Positions 13,101-24,377 of a stretch of 64,000 nt of DNA are shown here, one piece after another. Numbering within the stretch: position 1 is the first letter of the stretch; each line of letters opens with the position of its first letter. The notes beneath the pieces were generated by a model. It saw nothing but the letters and a program-made list of their open reading frames with translations. It was not told the DNA's origin and did no database searches. The stretch is from Branchiostoma belcheri (Eukaryota; Chordata; Leptocardii; Amphioxiformes; Branchiostomatidae), in assembly GCF_001625305.1 (NCBI RefSeq), contig NW_017804520.1:1-64000 (forward strand). Direction: 5' to 3'. The translations under genes and the position numbers were made by a program.

Positions 13101-16100
13101 GAGGGCACGCCGGCACCGATGCAGGAGTGATAGTATGCCGCCAGGTTCGCACAAAGGAACACTCCCTGACCCTGCGTTGCACACTCGTCGAAGACGCAGG
13201 TTTCAAAGTGCCTCTGGGGATCCACAACGCCATGGCAAGCAGCAAACGGGCCGTTTGGATCTTTGTGCACGTTACACGGGTCCGAATGAATTGGGTCACA
13301 CGCTTCTTGGGTCTGACGTTTCCCGCGCCGGGCATGGCAACTGAGGTGGACAGATAAGGTCAAGGCAATCATGGAAACACGGAATTATAGATTTTTTAAA
13401 TAATTATATAAAGAGTATTAGCGTAAAGTTCTCACATTAGTTATCGATTATTGCAACTGTCATTAACTACATTACGTCAAAATTGTAAAGTAGAACAGTA
13501 GATTCCTATAATATAATTCTCGTAATTTTATATTTTGGGAAACTGTATAGAATTCCAAAACAAAACACCATTTACAATCCACTCCATTGTAACTCACTCA
13601 CGTACTCACTCTCTCCCACAGTTTAATCAGCCGTTGGGGCTGCACTGCATAATTGCACTGCGGTATATTTCGGGGTATTGTCAAGGCTTTGTTCCGATTA
13701 CATCGTATAACGACCCAGAGCTACAAATAAAAGTTAGCAAATACTGCCTTAATGGGCAGTCGAGTGTTTGTATAAAGACACTAGACATATCGAAAAGTTT
13801 TATTTATTTCATTCACTAAGGCTATGTTTTACGGGATTTGTGTTTTGTGTGCTTGTGAGCATCATGATATGCATACCTCGTGAAGTTAGGGATGCATCTT
13901 GATGATATTTAGTACGTCAGTTGTAAAGGTTAACACAGATTGATAATCATGGACACAACTGATGAAAGAACACGTTACGGTAGTTTCCAATTTCAAAGTA
14001 TTTCAAAATATTTCAATTAACATAGTTTGTATCCACATAACATTCGTATTGCTGTCGGTCTCCCAGCTGTTCCCGATCTCGTCCACGTTGGAGGCGATGT
14101 TTCCGTTCGGCATCACAAGGTCATCGGTCCCCATGGTGTTGTAGTTCCCGCACAGTCCACACATCATGTTCCGGTAGTTAGCCGGAATCGTCACCTGTAG
14201 CAGTGCCATATGGGAGTTACATGTATTTCTCCCCATGCCTGTTTAAGCATACAGTGATTTTAATCTTGTTTTGTTGAATTGATGGCAGTTATTTGAATTA
14301 GTTTCTGCACAGCACCACATCATTTTAGAAGCAAAAAGCGCTCAAACTGTCTTAACACAGCAATACGGGATCGATAAAGCTGACTGTGCAGAACATGGAA
14401 AATCACTACAGCTGCACATCACAAATGGACAACACTCATGTTCTGTCTGAAATGTGCTTACCTCAATTCTGTCAACTCCATCGTAGAGAACCACCACGCA
14501 CAACTCTGACAACTCTACTCGGACATAGATGCCGCTCAGGGTAACTTGGATCTTGCCCATAGCTTGACTAAAGGGAGGCGTGGCGGGGATAGCGTTATTG
14601 GTCGACGGTACTGTCACCTTGTTTGAAGAAAACGTTGCAATGCGTTATCAAGAGGCGGAGTAAGTTGCGCAACATAATTAACTGCAACGTTTATCTAAAA
14701 TCTTGGGACATCATATGTTTCAAAAACTGTTTAAACATTACCAGCGATGCACTTTGTCGGACAGTTTCAAAAGTGAAGACCGTATACCGGGAATCTTCAC
14801 ACTAAAGCTGTCTGCAACTTGACGATTTCCGAAACAATTTACTATCAACTTCCACAGGGATCAAACAATCTGCATTTGCAGGGAGTAACTTGTATAGCCC
14901 TCTATTGTGATGTGATATAATATAGCATTAGAACCTTTATGTTTCATTTAAGGTGTTACGACACCAAAAATAATTAGCGTTACTTAAAAACTATTTGTTC
15001 TTATCTAATGACAATCATTATTGTATGTTGTTATATACCATTAGTGCAATTTGATCAGTTACTGTTATAATGATGTGCCATTCAATTAATGTTTTTGAGG
15101 GAAGATCCCGGACAGGAACAACAAGAAGTCGGAGATTTTAAACCTCCGGAAGGTTTTTGGAAATTTTGTGGCTCGATTGATGGTCTGTTGTGCTTTCAAG
15201 GTCTGGGATTTAGTGAATGACTTGTTTTTTTTCAATTTTGCGAATTCCTCTGTCTACCTCTATGTATTTTCCCACTGCCACCCAGCAAACACTCTCAATG
15301 CCAATTTTCTACGTGCGGTCAGCGTCTGAGACATTATCTTTCCTTTTTATTGTACTTGGGGACCCCCCTCCTTCCTTCGTCACCCAACAGTACAGACACA
15401 TAGCCAATAAAATACAAGTACAATTACAAACACACTCACTGACAAACACACACACACACACAAAACAGCACCTTCGTGCCCGAAGGTAATAAACCCACTT
15501 ACCGTCACAACTTTGCCTTGGCCAATCGCGATTTCGTACCCGTATGCCAACACGTACACTTGGCGCACACTTGAAACGAATGGGTTCTCGGGATTTGGAA
15601 CCTGTTGCACTTCTATGTTGAAGTCACCTCCGTCTCCGCAGTCCTTGGCGAACGTGTATCTGCATGGACCCTGGAAGTCATAATACTTTCCGTTGAACGT
15701 CTTGTAGTGTGGATCTCCCCACGCAATGCAGGTCGCATTTTCCGTGCACGCTGTTAAAAAAGACAGGATTGTAACGTAAGGGTGTAAATGCAGCGACATG
15801 AATTGACTACGTTTGGCTAGCTAGCTTTTTAGAACACTGATGAGATTTTTTTACGTAGTATATCTTTTTTTCTATTTATAGAAAAAAATGAAATGAGTTG
15901 AGGAATTCATACCTCTGTGATACACTTTTTTCAATCGTACCAAAAAAACCTTTGATTAACATTACATTAATTATCTTCTCGGTTTTATTTTTTCAAACTC
16001 TCTTACCTTTACAGAAGATCGTGTTTCCTGCATGGCATTGACATTGATCACCACTTAATTCCCAGACTGCTCCGAGCTAGAATTCCGTGAAATGGTAATA

Positions 16101-19100
16101 AGTTTAGCTAAAGCAACAGTATAAATAGTAGTACAGCACCACTGCCTGCTTGGAAGTTACATTCTAATCCATCTTATTTGATGCAAGGTTACTCATGCTG
16201 GGTGTCTTTTGCAAATGAAATCATATAAATTAATCAAATGTTACATCGAAAAATTGTAAGTAACAGCTGTAATATTGAGGGTAATGACTTACAGCAAGGA
16301 TACTTTGTCATACACAATAAACCACACTTACCGCGTGGTAGTATCCATCTTTGTCGGTGCAACCACAGTCCGCTTGAGGTACGCAGTCCAGTCCACTTTG
16401 CACGTAGCCTGGATTGCACTCACAGCCTTCATAACATGCCTCGCAGTTGCCTGGGTTGGGGTTCGCGCAGGTTGCAGGGCAGGCGGTTGCACATGATGAG
16501 TACGTGCTGTTTGCCGGGCAATTCATAGCTGTCGAAGACAAAGAGTTTGTTCTCGCTGTTAAATTGCAATGTTAGGAATATAGAACTACAGCTCCATCTA
16601 CAACAGGGAATACATTGTCGATGTCATCAACAATAAACCATTCGTTCATAGTCTCAGGCACAGTTTGCGAAATGGTGGTTTATCGTCAAGTCTTTTCTTG
16701 ATAGATGTGTAAGAAGGTTTGAAACACATAAAAGTTGAATAACATTAGATTGAGTCTGAAAACAAAACTTACGACAGAGGTCAGAAGACCGCCAAGTGAA
16801 TGGAGAAACGCCGGTGCCAATACAGGCGTCGTAGTATGACCCAAGGCTCGCACAAAGGCCCCGGCCCCGAGTCGCACATGTGTCATAGACGCAGCTTTCA
16901 TAGTAAATCTGAGGATCCACATCGCCATGACAAACAGCAAACGGGCCGTTTGTGTCTGTAAGCACGTTGCACGGGTCCGAGTAGATCGGATTACACGGTC
17001 CTTGGGTCGGGGGCTCACCGGTAGGGCGGTCACCATAACAACTGAAGTGGGCAGAAAATGTGACGTCGTAATCATGGAAAGACTTTGTAAATGGACGGTA
17101 ATTATAGCCTTTTTAAAGATAACCTGTATTGAACTACGTACATTTCTAACATTTGTTATGCGCGGGAACTTCCTGGGCTAAGCCCTTTTTAGAAAGCAAA
17201 CATAACATACGTATTGCTGTCGGTCTCCCAGCTGTTCCCGAACTCGTTCACGTTGGAGGCGATGTTTCCGTTCGGCATCACAAGGTCGTCGGTCCCCATG
17301 TTGTTGTAGTTCCCGCACAGTCCACACATCATGTTCTGGTAGCTACTCGGAATCTTCACCTGTAGCAGCGTTATATAAGCATTGTTATTTATGTATTCCC
17401 TAAGATCTCTACTTAGCATATAAGGACCTTGAGTTAATGACAGCTATACTGGTTAGTTACTGTACATCACGATTTTCGATTTTCTTTTACAAGGGAAAAT
17501 CACTATAGATGTCTAAACACAACAATACGGAATCGATAAAGCTGAGTGTGAACACCATACCAGACCCTAGAATCACTTCAACTGTACACCGTGCCAAATG
17601 GACAATAGTCATAAGCTATCTGAAATGTACTGACCTCAACTGTCTCCTTCCCATCGTAGAGAATCACCACGCACAATACTGTCAACTCTACTCGGACAAA
17701 CTTTCCGCTCAGTGTGACTTGGATCTTGCCCATTGCTTGGCTGAAGGGAGGCGTGGTGGTGACGGTAGCCATTGGTGGCGGCCCTTTCACCTTGAGGAAA
17801 ACATTGCAGTTTGTTATTAATTTTCGAAGCTTGGTAAGTTCTGCCTACCTGCCTAAATGATCAAGCCAGAACTGGCCCCTTGCTCCTCTTCATTTGTTCC
17901 CTCCAGGCAACACGGTCCTTAGCCTTTTTTCTGCAAACTTGAGGGACTATCCAGTATCATTAACTAGTTTGTCCCGCCTTTTTTTCGGGGATCTTCATCT
18001 AGGTTTGGAGTTGTCACAGTCTTGGTGGTAGGCACCGTATACAAATAAATCTGGGGTCTTTTCTGAATATGGCCAAATCACCTCAGCCTTCTTTTACGGA
18101 TTTCATGGTAAGTAGCGCAACAAAATTGTTAAAAACGACGTTTATCTCAAATCTTGGGACATCCTATGTTGCCAGTGATGCATTTGCCAAACAGTTTTAG
18201 CGTGAAGAGCGTTTACCAGGAATCTACATACTAAAATTGTCCACACTTTAACGATTCCACGAACTATTTACTTCAACATGAATCAAACACGTGCTTTTGC
18301 AGAAAAATACCCATTATATGTCCCGGAAGGTTTTTGGAAATTGTGTGGCTCGATCGGCACAACCAGAGAGATGGTCTGTTGTACTTTCAAGGGGTCTAGG
18401 TTTTTGTGAATTCCTCGTCTTATTCATTATAATTGTGAACTTCGCTTATCTAATTTTTAAATGTTTTCCCACTGGTACCAAGCCAACACTCTCACTGCCA
18501 ATTTCCTGCTGGTTCCTTGTCAGTCCCTGAGACATTATCTTTCCGTGTCTGACCTTTTTTATTGTGCGTGGGGAATCCCCCCCCCCCCTTCACACCCAAC
18601 TGTAGAGACACAAGTACGCTTACAAACACACTCACTGACAAACACACCCAAAGCAATGCCTTCGTGCCCGAAGGTAATAAACCCACTAACCGTCACAACT
18701 TTGCCTTGGCCAATCGCGATTTCGTACCCGTATGCCAACACGTAAACTTCGCGCACGTATGAAACGGTTGGGTTCCAGGGTGATGGGACTTGTTGTACTT
18801 CAACAGTAAAATCACTGCTGTTTCCACATTTTGCGGCGAACGTGTATCTGCACGGACCCTGGAAATCGTATTCCCTTCCGTCAAACGTCGTGATGTGCGG
18901 ATCTCCCCATGCAGTGCAGGTCGCTTTTTCATCCGTGCATACTGTTAAAAACGACACGGTAAGCCAGTATATACAGCGATATGAATTAATCAATTGATCG
19001 CGTTTTGCTACCTTGCTGTCTATCTAGGAAAAGACCATTAATGGATATTTTTGCTTTCAATTATAGACATACCTAACTGACAAATGAATCCCTGTGGGAG

Positions 19101-22100
19101 ACTGCACTGTTCATCATTCCATTCGTCGGTGGATCGAAAATTGGCCACGGCACAGTCTTCGCCCCCGTTAGAATTGTTCGGTTCACCGGGGTACCAGTTG
19201 GAATAGCCGGATGACGCCAGGGTTTGGCCGTCTGCGAATACCCACTGCCCTTCGTTCACGGTGTCAGTCAGACCAATCCAGCGTACTTCAGCTCCTCCCA
19301 GATTGTAGATGAAGGTGCTGATCGCGTCGTTCTTCGGCATGGCTAGCAGTCCCCCGTCCGCGGCACACGTTTGACTAGCCACATCGTACGGCTTTGGGTC
19401 AGCAAAGTCCTTGTAGAAAACTCCGTCAAAACTGACGTAGTCTGCTATTGGACACACTGTAAAAAGGTAACGAGAATAGGGGGCTTAACAAAACATGTCA
19501 TTCACCAACTAACTGTTAGTATTAAATAATGCTGTTGACTGTATACATCCACTGACACTATCTATTTGAAAATCTAAGGTGGGTTTTTAGCACATGTTGC
19601 AAAAAAACAATACTACTGTCTTTCAAAGATGAACACAAATTGTCTCTTGGGCAAGCTGTTTAAAACGACACGATAAGACCAAAAGAAGCTTAGCTACCAA
19701 GTGAACTTTCTTATTCCTCCAAATACTACAATCCCCCCTTCCTTTTTTCTTTGCACATCTAGAACGATCACCAAGCAACGGGGAGCAAAATGTAGGGTAG
19801 TAATTTTATAACCACGCAACTCCCCTAAGGTCCCGCATACCCCTAATCATGAATATCTGCTGTGATTTTATTATTTAACCTCTTTGAAAGAAAATGTCTG
19901 TAAGAGAAACGCCCCCTGTAGTTACAACATTAGCTGCTAGACAGCTAGGATACACCTGCCACAAAATGAAGACCGCTGCATGTTCAGGACAAGCGACAGA
20001 AACACAGGAAGTTATACCATAAATACCGCCTGAATGCTTATAACAAACCATTGGTATAATAAGACACCATATCTGTCAACAAACGATAATAACACTAACC
20101 ACAGCGGGTGCCATCTTCACTAAGAGATTGTCCATCAGGGCAGGAGCACAGCACGTTGTTTCCGGGCGTGTCGATGTAGATGACCATCCGATCGGCCGTT
20201 GCAATATCGTCCCCTGAATAAAGTAAAATAATGGAATTATATGGGATATCAAACAGGAAGTCTTAAGTTTTCGTCTTAAGTGATTGTCCTAACATGCTTA
20301 AAGCAGTGGATATACACAAGTGAAAAGATAGCGATTTTCCATATGTTTTGGTCAGCGATAGATGAAATCATTGCATTCATAAAACTTGCCAAATAATTGC
20401 CAAATATGAAAAGTCAGCCTAACAATTGCCAGTCTAGACACGGACACGAATAGGGATAGTTAATTAGTGGACGCACCGTTAAAGTTAGCGTAGCCTGAAG
20501 TTTTAGAAAAACGGATGTAAGGCAGCTGATCTTCGGGGACTTGCTCCCATGGGCATATTTCGTGCGGACCGCCGTCGGCCACTACAAGCCAACCAGCGTC
20601 ATTGGGGCAACCACCCCAGTTACGATTGATGTAAAAAGACCTGCAACAAGGAAAGCCGTGTATCAATTAACACAATTAATCCTATTAGTCTGGACGTCGT
20701 AAAGTTATACGTCATATAGGCCTTAATACGGTACGAAGTTTATTTACAAGGCGCAAGATTTACCTCTTAAACTGTGGGGCTCCTCTGATCGAGAAGAAGT
20801 TTTGAGTCTCGGTGTTGATGTCGTTCCAAGGAGATGAGAGCAGAAGAGACCTGGAGAACCAGCTGAACTTGTCTGTGTTTGTCCCATTAAAAATGAGCTC
20901 TACATTTCCGGTGGAGTTAAACTCCAATACGACTTTTACCTGCAAAAGATGGCAATTGTATTTCTCGACAAAAAGTTCTTCCTTGTTAAGTAATAGTTAA
21001 TTCCACGTATTGAGAACAAATTTGAATGCTTCAATCCAAGCCTAAGTTTAATTACATTTAATGGTATGCCCTAGAGTATAGTTGATGACAATACACAAAA
21101 ATAATGATACAACGAAAGTTGTGCACGATTGTCTTACATCAAAATGATCAGTTACACTTATGTTGTCGTTTTTTACCAAACTATTGGTATGCGACAATTC
21201 AAACAAAACAAAATAAGGAGAAACTTACCCTCTGGATGTTGAGCGATTCCCAATGCTCTACAACCGGGCACCTGAAGTGGCGGACAGGTGCACCAGGACC
21301 GGCACTCCAGGCGTCGTAAACGGTCTGTCCCGTTCCTTTCACGGTGGAGAAAACTTCCAGCCATGGAACTGTGAACAGATGTTTCCATCGTTTGTGAATA
21401 ATGTAAATTTCATTTCGTGTAAGTATTGGTGTTCCTTTACCATGTAATCTGTTATATGTATGTTTCTATTTTGTGTAATCTAAACCCTATAGGTAGATTA
21501 AGACTAATTTTTAGAAGTCACAAGTATGAAATTCCAATCATTTTTCACCATAAACCCACAATTATGTAAACACTGGAAGTAGAGAACCAATTTACAAGTT
21601 ACTATGCAAATTAAGAAGTCATATAACGGGACCGGTATGCTATTTCGTTAACTTCGCGCTAAAGTTAAGGTTAATATATATNNNNNNNNNNNNNNNNNNN
21701 NNNNNNNNNNNNNNNNNNNNNNNNNNNNNNNNNNNNNNNNNNNNNNNNNNNNNNNNNNNNNNNNNNNNNNNNNNNNNNNNNNNNNNNNNNNNNNNNNNNN
21801 NNNNNNNNNNNNNNNNNNNNNNNNNNNNNNNNNNNNNNNNNNNNNNNNNNNNNNNNNNNNNNNNNNNNNNNNNNNNNNNNNNNNNNNNNNNNNNNNNNNN
21901 NNNNNNNNNNNNNNNNNNNNNNNNNNNNNNNNNNNNNNNNNNNNNNNNNNNNNNNNNNNNNNNNNNNNNNNNNNNNNNNNNNNNNNNNNNNNNNNNNNNN
22001 NNNNNNNNNNNNNNNNNNNNNNNNNNNNNNNNNNNNNNNNNNNNNNNNNNNNNNNNNNNNNNNNNNNNNNNNTCCGTGTGTACCTTGCCCAGTTACTGTT

Positions 22101-22165
22101 GCAGTCGTCGCCATCAGCACCAGAACCTTCCACTGCCAAAACCCTGATGTACACGGACCCGCCAT
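6553..22165 (-). CDS. Multidomain membrane-anchored ZP protein (lectin, 2x vWD-C8-TIL, EGF, FN3, ZP, TM)
   Basis: Assembled from 28 coding exons: 22084-22165, 21229-21368, 20764-20939, 20477-20640, 20100-20213, 19073-19456, 18691-18941, 17635-17790, 17211-17359, 16773-17041, 16332-16528, 16007-16076, 15503-15750, 14462-14617, 14046-14194, 13072-13340, 12641-12837, 12025-12094, 11671-11808, 11104-11379, 10050-10231, 9610-9779, 9154-9256, 8844-8983, 7947-8055, 7455-7656, 7021-7164, 6553-6623. Phases match at every junction and the sum is 4,776 nt (1,591 residues plus stop). All acceptors are AG; all donors are GT except the one at 14046. The start is the ATG at 22163-22165, which opens a hydrophobic signal peptide. 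The architecture resembles the tectorin/zonadhesin/IgGFc-binding class: extracellular, disulfide-rich and probably polymerising through ZP and vWD domains. The 391-bp gap in intron 1 could hide an exon, although the flanking phases fit a direct splice. Overall function is unknown. Confidence 0.85.
7455..10231 (-). CDS. Exons 21-26: zona pellucida (ZP) domain with furin-type site
   Basis: Six exons (10050-10231, 9610-9779, 9154-9256, 8844-8983, 7947-8055, 7455-7656) encode ZP-N and ZP-C (residues about 1219-1520). ZP-N shows [17 protein letters not shown], a Cys after the DPD motif, ECGT and, later, FQCEFLR. ZP-C shows [22 protein letters not shown] and [10 protein letters not shown] followed by the paired cysteines DSRC/QGC. 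Immediately after comes ARRRRA, a consensus furin-type cleavage site. In the ZP family, cleavage there releases the ectodomain from the membrane and permits filament assembly, so a secreted polymeric product is expected. Confidence 0.93.
8125..8800. repeat. Intronic CCAACCAA-rich tandem repeat with about 118-bp units
   Basis: In the ZP gene intron, ACCAACCAA iterations (8150-8280) grade into three about 118-bp units (starting near 8425, 8545 and 8665) containing GCCAAGAAACCGGTCA and CAACCAAATGAC. Non-coding. Confidence 0.8.
10265..10684. mobile_element. hAT-type MITE (420 bp) in the FN3-ZP intron
   Basis: Perfect 14-bp terminal inverted repeats (TAGAGCTGTGTACC / GGTACACAGCTCTA) are flanked by a perfect 8-bp target duplication GTTGTTTT (10257-10264 and 10685-10692), diagnostic of the hAT superfamily. 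The interior is rich in GGTACC/GTACCTG iterations and encodes no protein. Confidence 0.92.
10935..11032 (-). repeat. tRNA-derived SINE head (intronic)
   Basis: On the minus strand a tRNA-like sequence reads TATCATTGGCCAATGCTTAA (A-box region), CTCTGGATCAGAAGGT (anticodon arm region) and GGTTCCAATCC (B box). Stems are imperfect. It lies in the ZP gene intron and has the same orientation as the gene. Confidence 0.6.
11104..11379 (-). CDS. Exon 20: fibronectin type III domain
   Basis: A 276-nt exon encodes one FN3 domain (residues about 1127-1218). Visible strands include LTVSWTVV (conserved Trp), [24 protein letters not shown] (the L-x-P-x-T-x-Y-type core) and the terminal TYTT. It lies between EGF and ZP, as in several tectorin- and uromodulin-like proteins. 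Confidence 0.85.
11671..11808 (-). CDS. Exon 19: EGF-like domain
   Basis: A 138-nt exon encodes an EGF-like domain (residues about 1081-1126) with six cysteines in the order [29 protein letters not shown] and a final GCT. The preceding split codon gives EIDGC, which resembles the start of calcium-binding EGF domains, although the usual D-x-D/N-E acidic cluster is incomplete. Phases are 1-1, as for other shuffled extracellular exons. Confidence 0.85.
12025..15750 (-). CDS. Exons 13-18: vWD-C8-TIL module 2
   Basis: Six exons (15503-15750, 14462-14617, 14046-14194, 13072-13340, 12641-12837, 12025-12094) repeat module 1 with near-identical exon lengths (248/156/149/269/197/70) and phases, so the module arose by tandem duplication. 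It encodes [26 protein letters not shown], the C8 cysteines, a TIL domain and a closing [14 protein letters not shown] segment (residues about 718-1080). One anomaly is that exon 14046-14194 is followed by GA rather than GT where module 1 has GTATGT. A weak in-frame GT nine bases further on (intron starting at 14036) would keep the frame and add three residues. Confidence 0.88.
16007..18941 (-). CDS. Exons 7-12: vWD-C8-TIL module 1
   Basis: Six exons (18691-18941, 17635-17790, 17211-17359, 16773-17041, 16332-16528, 16007-16076) encode residues about 354-717. The vWD domain starts [18 protein letters not shown] and includes the CGLCGNYN motif; CGLC is the CxxC-type motif typical of vWF D domains. 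C8 follows (exon 16773-17041, rich in Cys, with DPCNV and CHGDVDP). The TIL domain begins [18 protein letters not shown], and a short cysteine exon ([14 protein letters not shown]) closes the module. In mucin/vWF-like proteins such modules mediate assembly. The donor of exon 17211-17359 is a good GTATGT. Confidence 0.9.
19073..19456 (-). CDS. Exon 6: C-type lectin-like domain
   Basis: A single 384-nt exon, in phase at both ends, encodes a complete C-type lectin-like domain (residues about 226-353). Diagnostic motifs are WIGLTD, the long-loop YPGEPNN (an EPN signature, in classical lectins associated with mannose-type sugar specificity), GGEDCAV, WNDEQC and FICQL. The EPN and WND motifs that supply Ca2+ ligands in classical lectins are both present, so calcium-dependent sugar binding is likely rather than a degenerate fold. 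Symmetric phases (1-1) make the exon a shufflable unit. Confidence 0.9.
20100..21368 (-). CDS. Exons 2-5: unnamed extracellular module with EGF-like tail
   Basis: Four exons (21229-21368, 20764-20939, 20477-20640, 20100-20213) encode residues about 28-225. Visible landmarks are FRCPVVEHW, a beta-rich stretch with possible N-glycosylation sites (NSTG, NGTN), [18 protein letters not shown] and CPWEQ. After these comes [10 protein letters not shown] and a short EGF-like end ([16 protein letters not shown]). I do not recognise a named family. The W-G-G-C...GWLVVAD...C-W pattern suggests a compact disulfide-containing beta domain. It sits directly before the lectin domain, so a binding role is plausible but unproven. 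Confidence 0.7.
21682..22072. other. Assembly gap (391 N)
   Basis: A run of N in the first intron of the ZP gene. The flanking exon phases allow a direct splice, but an exon could be hidden here. Confidence 0.98.
22084..22165 (-). CDS. Exon 1 (coding): signal peptide of the ZP gene
   Basis: This 82-nt exon encodes 27 residues beginning [10 protein letters not shown], followed by a hydrophobic core ([12 protein letters not shown]) and TGQ, a plausible signal peptide. It ends in phase 1 at a GT donor (22082-22083). The exon has an 18-nt 5' UTR portion (22166-22183) preceded by an AG acceptor, so a further non-coding exon lies upstream and the promoter is outside what I can locate. The exon is clearly homologous to 54439-54520 of the plus-strand gene. 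The homology also extends into the intron on the 5' side, where a shared ATGCAATCCCTAATTG stretch occurs. Confidence 0.85.
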
Positions 22166-22199
22166 CGTGTCAGCGTACACCACCTAGACACAGACCGGC

Positions 22200-23150
22200 A
22201 ATTAGGGATTGCATGATATCAGTTTGAAAGTTGAAAACACTGGTACACAAAAATGGAGACAAAAAAATGATCTTAAAACAAACATCACTCCCATCAGCAA
22301 AGTGCTCTTTAACATGCTGCTATTCATTTTTGTATCGGAAGGTGTGGTTGTTGAGCAGGCCGTAATAGCGATGGAATAGCGCGGGAAGAATTGAAAATAT
22401 AAACAGAAGGACAAATATGATAAAAATTGAAATAAACCAAAACAGAATCCATACCATAGAACCTACCCGTACTTGCAACAAGGGCTTACCGTGTATTAGA
22501 ATTTAACGTAGCCAACACATGTGCCTAATATCAACTCAGAAGAGTAAGTCAAATAGCTAAGATCATTGATTGCTAAGTTTACATGAGACTTGTCTTTCAC
22601 AGAGTCAGCAAAATATGCACAGAAATATAAACTGCTGTCAATCACAGAGCAACCTCGTGCGATTTTCGGTTTCACTGTGCCATGTGCACAAAGAAAGAAA
22701 TCAACAATTAACTAATGGTATCAGCAGAATACAGCCTCCTATGGAAATTAAAAAAGTAAAATAAAGTACTTGAGTCAATAAAGTATTCTCTTGATTGTGC
22801 TATCCTTTACTTTAGTCTCTGAAGGTGCCACTGCAAGTCCTGAATATGATTAATATCGCACTGCGGTTAAGAGACTCAGAGGCGCCGATACTTGCCCAAC
22901 AACTCTCGGATGACTTTAAGATCCGTCTGTGACCCCAACTTGTGCGCGTGTACACGTTTACTCCAACATGCCCTCTGTGCGACATCCCGTCTTTGAGTGC
23001 ACTAAAATTTGGGAGAAAATTCTGCACGCTGACAAATACTATACAAAAACGTTTTTTAGATTTCTTTGCCTAACAGCTTTCGGTTGAACTAAAATAATTG
23101 TGTGACCTCTGCTCCGCGCACGCACCCACTTGTCCCAACATGACCCCTTT
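22200..23150. other. No gene seen
   Basis: Upstream of the ZP gene's signal-peptide exon. The non-coding first exon and promoter should lie here or further right, but I could not place them. Confidence 0.5.
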
Positions 23151-24157
23151 ATTTACTTCGCGCTGGATTTTTCTACTAAAACTTGGCAGAAAATGCCGCA
23201 TGCTGGCTCAAAAATACCCTGCAGGTACACCTCTGTACACACCCTAGACTTAAAACCAATGATCATGATATTGACCGAAAAATAGTTTTGAAAGTGCCAA
23301 TAATACAAATCAAAGTCAAAGAGTGTTAAGTTAAATGTATCACACGCTTTTTTCAAATTAATCAACTAGTTGTCATCCCATTTCGAATATTTCGGTTGTT
23401 CGAATTGTAGTCAGTATACAAATTAGGAATGCCTTGATAACAATGGTACTCTGTTTGCTAAGACTGGCGCCGTGATTCGTGAGCGCCAAACGAGCTGTAA
23501 GATAACTCGGCCCCAGGACAGGTTGTCTGTAGTTTGCCTCTTCCCTGCCAAACAAGTTCAACTTAGGCCACGCAAACACAACTTTGTGCATAGCATCCGA
23601 ACGCGAATCTTTCTGGTCAGTTTCCTCCCCTAAATTCACTTTTCAATTTTCATAGGGATTCACAACGATACATGGAAAACTTATAATGTACGCATCCAAG
23701 TTATAGCTAGCCTCGATTTGACTTTGAATGAGAAAGGGAGGATTACAGCGCGTGTAAAAGTTAGTTTGTTATCGTTCATTTATTCCCAACAATAAAGAAA
23801 TGAAGCGCTCGTGTTTGAAGCCTATGATTAAATTACAAAACGTCAATCCTTTGACAAAACTCCATCGAGGTGCCCACAGAAATACAACCTACAAATAAGC
23901 TACCTGACGTGAGTGTCAAATCTCAGGCTTTGACCGTAATTCAATGAAAAAGTTCGATGTCTGAAGCGTGTCGTAATTACTGGGCATTACTAGTGGGGCC
24001 GCCATGTACGACGTCGGAGTTGTCACCGTGTTTTCAAAACCACGTTTTTTTTAATCGTGATTGGTCAGATGTGATTGTGTGACCCCGCATGAAAAGAACC
24101 TACACAGACACTTGAACTAAAGATGGGAGGGTCTTTACAGCTATTCTCGGTACAAAT

Positions 24158-24377
24158 CGTTTCCTCGTGGCGTTTCCTTGTGAAGGTTCCTTGTGAAGGT
24201 TCCTTGTGAGGGTTCCTTGTGGCGTTTCCTTGTGGCGTGTCCTTGTGGCGTTTCCTTGTGGCGTTTCCTTGTGAAGGTTCCTTGTGGCGTTTCCTTGTGA
24301 AGGTTCCTTGTGGCGTTTCCTTGTGAAGGTTCCTTGTGGCGTTTCCTTGTGAAGGTTCCTTGTGGCGTTTCCTTGTG
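24158..24377. repeat. 13-bp minisatellite, array 1
   Basis: About 17 copies of CGTTTCCTTGTGG and the variant AGGTTCCTTGTGA. It is bounded by two imperfect copies of a roughly 50-bp sequence (GACACTTGAACTAAAGATGG / AACACTCGAACTAAAGATTGG). Long open frames across it (GNATRKRHKETPQ period) are artefacts of the 13-bp period. Confidence 0.9.

Noticed and set aside
20477-20939. Assignment of exons 3-4 to a farnesoic-acid methyltransferase-like domain
   Set aside because: The cysteine and tryptophan pattern did not fit what I know of that family; left unnamed.
21648-22183. Open frames running through the N gap on the minus strand
   Set aside because: Artefact of undefined bases; only the exon at 22084-22165 is real.
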